From assembly GCF_000969835.1 (NCBI RefSeq), contig NZ_KQ033913.1:62001-126000 (forward strand): a stretch of 64,000 nt of DNA, in the 5' to 3' direction. This document shows positions 51,485 through 59,188 of this stretch, piece after piece; the first letter of the stretch is position 1; each line of letters opens with the position of its first letter. Made by a program: the position numbers and the translations under genes. The notes under the pieces were generated by a model. The model ran no database searches and had not been told where the DNA came from. It saw only the letters and a program-made list of their open reading frames with translations. This DNA comes from Parabacteroides goldsteinii DSM 19448 = WAL 12034 (lineage in GTDB: Bacteria > Bacteroidota > Bacteroidia > Bacteroidales > Tannerellaceae).

Positions 51485-52180
51485 ATGTCTTGTATTTTAA
51501 ATATTGAAACATCGACCTCGGTGTGTTCCGTCGCTTTATCGGCTGATGGTGAGGTGCTTTTTGAAAAGAGTTCGTTTGAAGGTCCGTCGCATGCTGCTTT
51601 GTTGGGTGTTTATGTGGAAGAGGCTATTGCGGTGACCAAAGAAAAAGGATTGAAGCTGGATGCAGTAGCTGTCAGCAGCGGTCCGGGATCTTATACCGGA
51701 TTGCGTATCGGCGTATCGGTCGCCAAAGGTTTGTGTTTCGGTTACGGCATACCTCTGATCAGTATCCCTACGCTGGAAGTGTTGGCTGTTGCCGCATTGG
51801 AACAGCAAAATAATGCGTCCGACTGTTTGTATTGCGCCATGCTCGATGCCCGTCGGATGGAGGTGTATGCAGCTATCTATGATGTTAATTTGAAGACGGT
51901 TCGCGAAACGTCTGCTGATATTGTAGATGCAGAAACTTATGCTTCCTGGCTGGAAAAAGGGAAAGTTTGTTTCTTTGGGAACGGTGCAGCCAAATGTCGG
52001 GAGGTGATTACTTCTCCGAATGCGCTCTTTATTGATAATATCCACCCGCTGGCTGTTAATATGATAACCTTGTCTGAAAAAGCATTTGCCGGAAGTCGGT
52101 TTGAGGATGTCGCTTATTTCGAGCCGTTCTACCTGAAAGAATTTCAGGCAACAATCGCTAAGAATAAGGTGTTGGGATGA
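51485..52180 (+). CDS. tsaB: tRNA threonylcarbamoyladenosine biosynthesis protein TsaB
   Basis: The 231-residue ASKHA-fold protein is the TsaD partner in t6A37 modification of tRNA. Residues 1-15 carry CILNIETSTSVCSVALS and the family signature VSSGPGSYTGLRIGVSVAKGL follows near 70-90. The frame is open upstream to 51401, but the ATG at 51485 gives the family N terminus. Confidence 0.93.
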   Translation: MSCILNIETSTSVCSVALSADGEVLFEKSSFEGPSHAALLGVYVEEAIAVTKEKGLKLDAVAVSSGPGSYTGLRIGVSVAKGLCFGYGIPLISIPTLEVLAVAALEQQNNASDCLYCAMLDARRMEVYAAIYDVNLKTVRETSADIVDAETYASWLEKGKVCFFGNGAAKCREVITSPNALFIDNIHPLAVNMITLSEKAFAGSRFEDVAYFEPFYLKEFQATIAKNKVLG

Positions 52181-52214
52181 TAGCGTTTTGAAAGCTATCA
52201 TCCGGTGAAGATTG

Positions 52215-53957
52215 TTAGCAGGAAGCTATTTCTTCACACTTAACCAAATCCCAACCCCGGAATTGAAGCAGTATCAAATGAAGTGTTGTGTCTTGGGCCA
52301 ACTGTAAAGCGATTTTGTCTTTACTGTATTGTAATAGTTGGCGGCGTCCTTCTTCTGCTTGTGTTTCGAGTTCCGTATCAGTGGTGGTACGTCCAGCGTA
52401 CTTTAACTCCAATATGTAGCTGTGTCCGATATCAGGATACCGCTTTTTGTCAGGTAATAAAAAGAAATCGCAGTAACCGTAATTCATTTCCAGTTCCGGT
52501 TCTACCAGATAATAAGAAGCGAGTGCCAGATATGCCTTCAGAAAACCTTGCAGATTTCTTTCTCCTTCCATAGCATCACGTACGGAAGAGTTTTCACGAT
52601 AGGCAAGGGCGATGGATTCGAAAAACGGTTTCCATTGGCCGTCGTAAGCGAAGTCGTCTATTAAATCTTTCAGATGAGAAAGGTTTATTGTATGAAACTG
52701 TTGATAATAATCGCGCAGGAAACCAAAGTATTGTTCACGTACGCAATTATTGGGGATACACATTTTTAATAGTTTTCCGTGTGTACCGCACATAGTAAGC
52801 AGTCCGTAGTAATAAAGTAGACTTCGGAAATTATCGATATCCATTACTTTTTCAGCCGGGAAAGAGGTGTGCAGGTCGACTAGCACTTCTCCTTTTGCGA
52901 CAATATCTTTGATAGTATTCATACAGCTATCTTCGTGTAAACTTTTATGGTTGATACCGGTTAGCTTTTTTAGTTTGCTGTAATTTATGCAAATATTTTT
53001 GTCTACCATCTCTTCCGGGGCACGGTGGAAATTTACCTGATTGTGTAAATAATACAAAATCAGGTCACAATTGAACACCCGGTCACTATCCAATGCCATT
53101 CGTGCGAAACAATAATTATTATACCACGGTTTCATTTCTGCGATCATTGTATCTATGTCTCCTGTCAGCATATCGTTTTGCCGGTAATAATGAAACATTT
53201 CACGAACATCTGTTTCATCGAATCCCATCATTGCGTTAAAAGTTTCGTCAGTCGAGATATTCCAGTTGATGTTATAACCGCTCGATAAATCATCCAAAGT
53301 GATAGGACTGACCCCCATCAGGAAAATCCGGTCGAACATCCCTTTGAACTGTTTAAAGTATTCCCTGTAGAAACCGCTGGCATGTGTTAGGTCGTGAAAC
53401 ATTTTCTGTCCGTGTTCACTCAGTATGACGTTTGTGAAGTTGTCATATTCGTCTACGATAAGATAAAGCGGATACCCTTTTTCTTTTGCTTTTATCTCGA
53501 TGTACGACAGTTTTGCTTTGGCACTTGCTATATTTTCGATCGTAGCTTTATAATCGGCATCGTAATAGGATGCATATTCATGTGCGAACTGATTGATGAT
53601 CAGACCGCAATAGTCGTTGAAGCTGGTCATCATATCGGTTCCCGGTTGCGAACAACCGGCTTTTGAGAAATCGAAGTAAAGCACCTGAAAGCGGTTACGC
53701 TGGTCAGTCGGGTGGCTGCCAATCCATAAATCACCGAAATACTTTTCGAAGTTATCCTTTTGCAATATATCATAATAGGTACGCATCAAGCTAAGGAACA
53801 GACTTTTTCCGAATCGTCTGGGACGGATAAGAAACAAGTAGCTGGGCATCTTTTCGATCAGCGGCAGATACATCGTCTTGTCTACGTAATAAAAGTTTTC
53901 GTTTCTCAACCGTTTGAAATCAGATATTCCGTATGGTATTCCTTTTACTTGGCTCAT
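52215..53957 (-). CDS. AAA-ATPase-like/PD-(D/E)XK nuclease-like protein (DUF1703 type)
   Basis: This 580-residue protein opens with the family start GIPYGISDFKRLRNENFYYVDKT, has a P-loop variant LIRPRRFGKSLFLSL (about 43-57) and Walker B-like YLIVDEYDN (about 163-171), and ends in a PD-(D/E)XK-like domain (CDFFLLPDKKRYPDIGHSYILELKYAGR, near 495-520). The family is present in many copies in Bacteroidales, and its function is not established; a nuclease-like or regulatory role is guessed from the domains. It stands alone with its own promoter. Confidence 0.85.
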   Translation of the reverse strand: MSQVKGIPYGISDFKRLRNENFYYVDKTMYLPLIEKMPSYLFLIRPRRFGKSLFLSLMRTYYDILQKDNFEKYFGDLWIGSHPTDQRNRFQVLYFDFSKAGCSQPGTDMMTSFNDYCGLIINQFAHEYASYYDADYKATIENIASAKAKLSYIEIKAKEKGYPLYLIVDEYDNFTNVILSEHGQKMFHDLTHASGFYREYFKQFKGMFDRIFLMGVSPITLDDLSSGYNINWNISTDETFNAMMGFDETDVREMFHYYRQNDMLTGDIDTMIAEMKPWYNNYCFARMALDSDRVFNCDLILYYLHNQVNFHRAPEEMVDKNICINYSKLKKLTGINHKSLHEDSCMNTIKDIVAKGEVLVDLHTSFPAEKVMDIDNFRSLLYYYGLLTMCGTHGKLLKMCIPNNCVREQYFGFLRDYYQQFHTINLSHLKDLIDDFAYDGQWKPFFESIALAYRENSSVRDAMEGERNLQGFLKAYLALASYYLVEPELEMNYGYCDFFLLPDKKRYPDIGHSYILELKYAGRTTTDTELETQAEEGRRQLLQYSKDKIALQLAQDTTLHLILLQFRGWDLVKCEEIASC

Positions 53958-53983
53958 GTTGGATGCTTTTTAAGATATAGAGA

Positions 53984-53991
53984 CAAAGTTA
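53984..53991 (-). promoter_or_regulatory. Predicted -7 element of the DUF1703-type gene
   Basis: TAACTTTG on the minus strand lies 26 bases upstream of the ATG at 53957. Confidence 0.5.
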
Positions 53992-54229
53992 GTTTATTCC
54001 GGCAAATAAAACAATGTTTGAGAAAGTATTCCAGCTTTGTGTTTTACAGTCTATTATTATATGAATTGCGTATGAGAGTATGGTGCTAAATCATTTGTAA
54101 TCGGATGAATATTTGTCAACTATGATAGTATGGCAGTAGGTTTCGTATTTTACTCATAGATCTTTTTAAACCAAAGACTTGTTTCTGTTGTTTTATGCTC
54201 ATATAAAACAAAATCAGAATTACGAAGGT

Positions 54230-54370
54230 ATGAAAAAGAAAAATCTATGGTTGATCATCGGGGTTATTATTGCGATTGTCCTTTTGATGGTATGGTTGTT
54301 TGTGGGGACGACATTGGAAGAAGTAACTAATCCGGAAACAAATCCGATGGAGGTCGAACAAAATGTATAA
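54230..54370 (+). CDS. Small single-helix membrane protein
   Basis: A 46-residue product has a basic start (MKKKNLW), one membrane helix (LIIGVIIAIVLLMVWLFVG) and an acidic tail ending VEQNV. An in-frame ATG at 54179 would add 17 residues but weakens the topology. No family is recognised. Coding status rests on the clean topology. Confidence 0.45.
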   Translation: MKKKNLWLIIGVIIAIVLLMVWLFVGTTLEEVTNPETNPMEVEQNV

Positions 54371-54372
54371 AA

Positions 54373-54454
54373 AGTTGACAGTTGATAAGTGACAGTTGAC
54401 AGATTTAGAAAAGATTCTATTTATTTGTCACTTGCCATCTATCAACTGTCACTT
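54373..54454. repeat. GTTGACA-type inverted repeat, possible terminator
   Basis: AAGTGACAGTTGA (54387-54399) and its exact complement (54442-54454) form a 13-bp stem with a 42-base loop, inside runs of GACAGTTGA-like words on both sides. It lies between the small membrane protein and the end of the convergent oadB-like gene, and resembles the repeat at 51312-51483. Confidence 0.55.
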
Positions 54455-54460
54455 GTTTTA

Positions 54461-55621
54461 TTATCCTAAGAATCCTAACAGGATACCGGCTGCTACAGCA
54501 GAACCGATTACACCTGCTACGTTCGGACCCATGGCGTGCATCAACAGATAGTTGGTCGGGTCATATTCCAGACCTACAACCTGAGAGATACGTGCTGAGT
54601 CGGGAACGGCAGATACACCGGCATTACCGATAAGCGGATTGATCTTGTTGCCTTGTTTCAGGAACAGGTTGAAGAACTTAACGAACAATACACCGGCACA
54701 GGTTGCAATCACGAATGACAACGCACCTAAACCGAAGATCTTGATAGAGTTCAGTGTCAGGAACTGAGTTGCCTGTGTAGAAGCACCTACTGTGATACCT
54801 AACAGGATGGTGATTGTATCGATCAGCGGACCGCGGGCTGTTTCAGCCAGACGACGGGTTACACCACTTTCTTTCAATAGGTTTCCGAAGAACAACATAC
54901 CCAGCAAGGGCAGACCTGAAGGTACAAGGAAGCAAGTCAGCAACAGACCTACGATCGGGAAGATGATCTTTTCTGTAGAAGAAACGGCTCTCGGCGGTTT
55001 CATACGGATCAGACGTTCTTTCTTTGTTGTAAGCAGTCTCATGAACGGCGGCTGGATAATAGGTACCAACGCCATATATGAGTAGGCCGACACCGCAATA
55101 GCACCCATCAGGTTAGGGGCCAGCTTGGAAGACAGGAAGATAGCCGTAGGACCGTCAGCACCACCGATAATACCGATAGCACCGGCCTGGTTCGGTTCGA
55201 ATCCCATCTGAAGAGCGATAATATAAGCACCGAAGATACCGAACTGGGCGGCAGCACCGATCAACATCAGCTTTGGATTGGAAATCAAAGCGGAGAAGTC
55301 GGTCATCGCCCCGATACCGAGGAAGATCAACGGCGGATACCATCCGGAGGTTACCCCTTGATAGAGGATGTTAAGTACAGACCCTTGTTCGTAGATACCT
55401 ACCTGAAGCCCTGCATCTTTAAAAGGAATGTTACCGATCAGGATACCGAATCCGATAGGGATCAGCAACATGGGTTCAAATTCATATTTAATCGCAAGGA
55501 ATATAAAGAGCAAACCAACCAATATCATAATGATATGGCCCGGAGTTGCATTATATACTCCTGTATAGGTGAGGAACAACTGTAGGTTGTCACCCAGGAA
55601 TGATAAAAAACTCTCTTGCAT
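54461..55621 (-). CDS. Sodium-translocating decarboxylase, beta subunit
   Basis: The 386-residue integral membrane protein is the OadB/MmdB subunit that decarboxylates carboxybiotin and pumps Na+ outward. It has about ten hydrophobic helices and the family motifs IFLGIGAMTDFSALISNP, GIIGGADGPTAIFLSSKLAP, and NPLIGNAGVSAVPDSARISQVVG. It is the last gene of the methylmalonyl-CoA decarboxylase operon, four bases after the biotin carrier. Confidence 0.94.
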   Translation of the reverse strand: MQESFLSFLGDNLQLFLTYTGVYNATPGHIIMILVGLLFIFLAIKYEFEPMLLIPIGFGILIGNIPFKDAGLQVGIYEQGSVLNILYQGVTSGWYPPLIFLGIGAMTDFSALISNPKLMLIGAAAQFGIFGAYIIALQMGFEPNQAGAIGIIGGADGPTAIFLSSKLAPNLMGAIAVSAYSYMALVPIIQPPFMRLLTTKKERLIRMKPPRAVSSTEKIIFPIVGLLLTCFLVPSGLPLLGMLFFGNLLKESGVTRRLAETARGPLIDTITILLGITVGASTQATQFLTLNSIKIFGLGALSFVIATCAGVLFVKFFNLFLKQGNKINPLIGNAGVSAVPDSARISQVVGLEYDPTNYLLMHAMGPNVAGVIGSAVAAGILLGFLG

Positions 55622-55625
55622 ACTC

Positions 55626-56057
55626 TTATCCGATTACGACGAGATCAGCACCTTCCAGTACGGAGTCTCCCTTATGTACTTTAATTTCAATAATCTTACC
55701 GTCGCGGTCAGCGTTGATGTTGTTTTCCATCTTCATAGCCTCGAGGATAAGTAAAGTTTGTCCTCTCTTCACAGTGTCGCCTACATTGCATTTGATTTGC
55801 AGGATAACACCTGGAAGCGGAGTCTTAACGGCGCCCTGGGTTGTAGATGCTGCCGGACGAGTAACAACCGGTTCGCCGCTGGCTGTAGTAGGAGCCTGTG
55901 CCGGACGTTTGAGTGTAACCATTTGTTTCTTCGCCGGTTTCTCCATTTTTACATTATAAGGAGTACCGTTTACTTCTACTTCAGCGATATCGTCGACCAC
56001 TGAATTGATGTGTACTTTATATACGTTACCGTTGATGGTATATTTAAAACTTTTCAT
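55626..56057 (-). CDS. Biotin carrier subunit of methylmalonyl-CoA decarboxylase
   Basis: The 143-residue protein has an N-terminal beta-rich part, a Pro/Ala-rich linker (about 45-75) and a C-terminal biotinyl domain with the modified Lys in LILEAMKMENNI. It carries CO2 from MmdA to the membrane subunit. Confidence 0.93.
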   Translation of the reverse strand: MKSFKYTINGNVYKVHINSVVDDIAEVEVNGTPYNVKMEKPAKKQMVTLKRPAQAPTTASGEPVVTRPAASTTQGAVKTPLPGVILQIKCNVGDTVKRGQTLLILEAMKMENNINADRDGKIIEIKVHKGDSVLEGADLVVIG

Positions 56058-56079
56058 TCTTGTTTGTTTTTAGAGATAA

Positions 56080-56970
56080 TCACTTTCTGGGAGTTTCACG
56101 TAAACTATAGATCTTAGAACTCCATGGAGAATATGCACGACGAACTTTGCGGATTGTAAGCACTGTATGTTCGATATCGTGATTGTCATCACTCATTTCA
56201 TACAAAGCTGTAGCGATTGCTGCAAAAACTTCGCCCGAAACTTCGTCCGGTGTATTTACATTAACAGGTGCCCCTGCTTTCTGAGCATTACGTTTGCTGG
56301 CTGCGATAGCTGCTTTTCCGACTTGTTTGAAGATCAGGAAAAGAAGGAGCAAGCCTAGAAAAACAACAGCCATAGCTGTAATAGTCATACCGATACCCAG
56401 AGAGTCATTTGTCTTAAAGTTTTCGATCTTTTCGTTAGAATCTAACGTCAGGTTGTTTGTGCTGGGAGTCACTTTTGTGAGTTGTGCCCATTCTTCTTTT
56501 CCGTCAATAATTCTACCATAGCTAACATCCGGTTTTTGTGCAGCCGGAATTGTTATTTCGTCGATCAAGGATTTACCATCGGCGTCATAAAGTGCTATAT
56601 AATTTTCTTTTGACGGGTCTAACGTGAAATTGACATGAAAAGTACCACGGTTAGGTTCACCATCCGCCCAGAACAGAGTGTGTTGATGGGGGGGGATCTG
56701 AGTTAGTACGTCACCCTTGGGGATCGGATATTTTTTAGGATTGTTCTTGTCGTCTGTCAAGAAACAACCTGCAATATTAACCGTTCCGGCAGAAGTATTG
56801 AATAATTCTATCCAGCCGTGACGTTTGCCATAGTCGTCAACGAAATTATCTTCGTTGATGACCAGCACTTCATTTATTCGCATGGAGGTTGCACGCTGTG
56901 CCTGTGCCCCGAATGATACGAGCAGGATGAACAGCAGCAATACTCCAAATCTTTTGTTAGTCATATTCAT
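56080..56970 (-). CDS. Lamin-tail domain fused to OadG-like gamma subunit
   Basis: This 296-residue protein sits where the small gamma subunit OadG/MmdD is expected. It has a signal peptide (cleavage near QAQ-25), a lamin-tail domain (about 28-165: RINEVLVINEDNFVDDYGKRHGWIELFN, IAGCFLTDD..NP.KY.IP, LFWADGEP), one membrane helix (about 192-214) and a cytoplasmic tail (215-296) ending in TIRKVRRAYSPWSSKIYSL. OadG alone is usually below 120 residues, so the exported lamin-tail head is an addition. The head would lie in the periplasm. Its job is unknown. Confidence 0.85.
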   Translation of the reverse strand: MNMTNKRFGVLLLFILLVSFGAQAQRATSMRINEVLVINEDNFVDDYGKRHGWIELFNTSAGTVNIAGCFLTDDKNNPKKYPIPKGDVLTQIPPHQHTLFWADGEPNRGTFHVNFTLDPSKENYIALYDADGKSLIDEITIPAAQKPDVSYGRIIDGKEEWAQLTKVTPSTNNLTLDSNEKIENFKTNDSLGIGMTITAMAVVFLGLLLLFLIFKQVGKAAIAASKRNAQKAGAPVNVNTPDEVSGEVFAAIATALYEMSDDNHDIEHTVLTIRKVRRAYSPWSSKIYSLRETPRK

Positions 56971-56986
56971 TTTCCTGTTTTAAGAA

Positions 56987-58540
56987 TTATAGAGGCAGAT
57001 TGTCATGTTTCTTAGCAGGATTGCTTAACTTTTTAGTCTGCAATTGTTGTAAAGCACGAATGATACGGAAACGGGTATTACGCGGTTCGATCACATCGTC
57101 GATATAACCGTATTGAGCTGCGTTGTACGGGTTTGCGAATGCCTTCTTGTATTCTGCTTCTTTTTCGGCTGTTGCTTTTGCAGGATCTTCGGATGCGGCA
57201 ACTTCTTTTGCGAAGATAACTTCTACAGCACCGCTCGGGCCCATAACTGCGATTTCTGCTGTCGGCCATGCGTAGTTCATATCGCCACGCAGGTGTTTAG
57301 AACTCATCACGCAGTAAGCACCACCGTAAGATTTACGCAATGTAACAGTGATTTTAGGCACAGTTGCTTCGCCGTAAGCGTAAAGCAATTTGGCTCCGTG
57401 AAGGATTACACCATTGTATTCCTGGCCTGTTCCCGGAAGGAATCCCGGTACGTCTACCAATGTTACCAAAGGAATGTTGAAAGCGTCGCAGAAGCGGACG
57501 AAGCGGCCTGCCTTACGGGATGCGTTGCTGTCCAGACAGCCTGCCATTACTTTCGGCTGGTTAGCTACGATACCAACAGACTGGCCGTTGAAACGTGCGA
57601 AACCAACAATAATATTTTTAGCATAATCAGCATGTACTTCCAGGAATTCGTTGTTGTCAACGATTGTGCCGATTACTTCATACATGTCATATGACTGGTT
57701 AGCGTTGTCAGGAATGATGTCGTTCAATACATCGTCCAGACGGTCGATCGGGTCTTTACATTCGATCAGCGGAGTTTCTTCCAGGTTGTTCTGCGGAAGG
57801 AAGCTGAGCAATTTGCGGATCAGTTGCAGACCTTCTTCTTCTGTGTCGACAGCGAAATGGGCAACACCCGATTTGGTTGTGTGTACGCTTGCGCCACCCA
57901 GTTGTTCCTGAGTTACGTCTTCACCGGTAACGGTTTTTACTACTTTCGGACCTGTCAGGAACATGTAGCTGGTACCACGTGTCATGATGTTAAAGTCAGT
58001 CAGCGCCGGAGAATAAACTGCGCCACCTGCACACGGACCGAAGATACCTGAAATCTGAGGTACAACACCGGATGCAAGGATATTACGCTGGAAGATTTCA
58101 GCATATCCTGCCAGGGCGTTAACGCCTTCCTGGATACGTGCTCCACCTGAGTCGTTCAAGCCGATGACAGGGGCACCCATCTTCATGGCCTGATCCATTA
58201 CCTTACAAATCTTCATGGCCAGTGATTCTGACAAAGCTCCTCCGAATACGGTGAAGTCCTGTGCGAAGATGTAGACCAGACGGCCGTCGATCGTACCATA
58301 TCCGGTTACGATACCATCACCCAGGAATTTTGTTTTTTCAATACCGAAGTTAGTACAACGGTGCTGAACGAACATATCAAACTCCTCGAAACTACCTTCG
58401 TCAAGCAACATGGCGATACGTTCGCGTGCTGTGTACTTGCCTTTCTTGTGCTGAGATTCGATTCTTTTTTCTCCACCACCTAAACGGGCTTGTTCGCGAA
58501 GAGCGATAAGCTCTTTTACTTTTTCAAGTTGGTTACTCAT
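56987..58540 (-). CDS. mmdA: Methylmalonyl-CoA decarboxylase alpha subunit (carboxyltransferase)
   Basis: The 517-residue acyl-CoA carboxylase beta-type protein transfers CO2 between methylmalonyl-CoA and biotin. It shows the crotonase-fold duplicates [43 protein letters not shown] and [42 protein letters not shown]. With the epimerase upstream and biotin carrier, OadB and OadG downstream, it makes propionyl-CoA and drives Na+ export. A propionyl-CoA carboxylase role is the alternative. Confidence 0.9.
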   Translation of the reverse strand: MSNQLEKVKELIALREQARLGGGEKRIESQHKKGKYTARERIAMLLDEGSFEEFDMFVQHRCTNFGIEKTKFLGDGIVTGYGTIDGRLVYIFAQDFTVFGGALSESLAMKICKVMDQAMKMGAPVIGLNDSGGARIQEGVNALAGYAEIFQRNILASGVVPQISGIFGPCAGGAVYSPALTDFNIMTRGTSYMFLTGPKVVKTVTGEDVTQEQLGGASVHTTKSGVAHFAVDTEEEGLQLIRKLLSFLPQNNLEETPLIECKDPIDRLDDVLNDIIPDNANQSYDMYEVIGTIVDNNEFLEVHADYAKNIIVGFARFNGQSVGIVANQPKVMAGCLDSNASRKAGRFVRFCDAFNIPLVTLVDVPGFLPGTGQEYNGVILHGAKLLYAYGEATVPKITVTLRKSYGGAYCVMSSKHLRGDMNYAWPTAEIAVMGPSGAVEVIFAKEVAASEDPAKATAEKEAEYKKAFANPYNAAQYGYIDDVIEPRNTRFRIIRALQQLQTKKLSNPAKKHDNLPL

Positions 58541-58577
58541 TGTATTTCTGATTTGTTGTTAGAAATGAACTGATTAA

Positions 58578-58988
58578 TTATTTTTTACCCGGCATGCAAA
58601 GTTCAGTCAATACGCTGCAAGTTGATTTCGGGTGAAGGAATGCAATGTTCAGACCTTCTGCACCACCGCGGGGAGCTTTGTCGATCAGTTTGACACCTTT
58701 TGATTCAGCTTCGTCCAATGCAGCCTGTACATCAGGTACAGCAAATGCGATATGGTGAATACCTTCGCCTTTCTTTTCGATGAATTTGGCGATAGTGCTG
58801 TCTTCGCTGGTCGGTTCAAGTAATTCGATTTTTGTTTGGCCTACTTTAAAGAACGCAGTCTTTACTTTTTGGTCAGCAACTTCTTCGATGTTGTAGCATT
58901 TCATGCCTAAAATTTCTTCATAATACGGCAGACAAGCTTCGATGCTTTTTACTGCAATTCCCAGATGTTCAATATGTGTAATTTCCAT
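58578..58988 (-). CDS. mce: Methylmalonyl-CoA epimerase
   Basis: The 136-residue vicinal-oxygen-chelate protein starts ITHIEHLGIAVKSIEACLPYYEEILGMK and carries the second half IHHIAFAVPDVQAALDEAESKGVKLIDKAPRGGAEG. His and Glu ligands of the cobalt site are visible. It converts (R)- to (S)-methylmalonyl-CoA and heads the propionate operon. Confidence 0.94.
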   Translation of the reverse strand: MEITHIEHLGIAVKSIEACLPYYEEILGMKCYNIEEVADQKVKTAFFKVGQTKIELLEPTSEDSTIAKFIEKKGEGIHHIAFAVPDVQAALDEAESKGVKLIDKAPRGGAEGLNIAFLHPKSTCSVLTELCMPGKK

Positions 58989-59033
58989 GTCAATAAGAAT
59001 TTAATAATTGATAAATGCTTTTTGTTTTGATGG

Positions 59034-59041
59034 CAAAGGTA
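59034..59041 (-). promoter_or_regulatory. Predicted -7 element of the mce-mmdA operon
   Basis: TACCTTTG on the minus strand lies 45 bases upstream of the mce ATG. Confidence 0.55.
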
Positions 59042-59082
59042 CATTCTTTTTGAAGAATCAAGAAATATTTCATTAATAATAA

Positions 59083-59184
59083 TTTGCCAATTTGCCAATA
59101 TGCAAAATTGCCAATGAAAGCCTTGACTTCTCATTGGCAAATCCTGTTTTTTATCGGCATATTGGCAAATTATCTTATTGGCAT
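59083..59184. repeat. Nested TTGCCAAT inverted repeats
   Basis: TTGCCAAT-like words occur three times on the left and inverted three times on the right. The outer stem is 13 bp perfect (59091-59103 with 59157-59169); inside it a second stem pairs TTGCCAATGA with TCATTGGCAA (59108-59117 with 59131-59140). It lies between the end of the TonB-dependent receptor gene and the mce promoter, so it may terminate the receptor transcript. Confidence 0.65.
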
Positions 59185-59188
59185 ATTT

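Noticed and set aside
52215..53957. DUF1703-type protein as a transposon or defence gene
   Set aside because: No terminal repeats or defence partners next to it; the family is common and chromosomal in Bacteroidales, so context does not support either.
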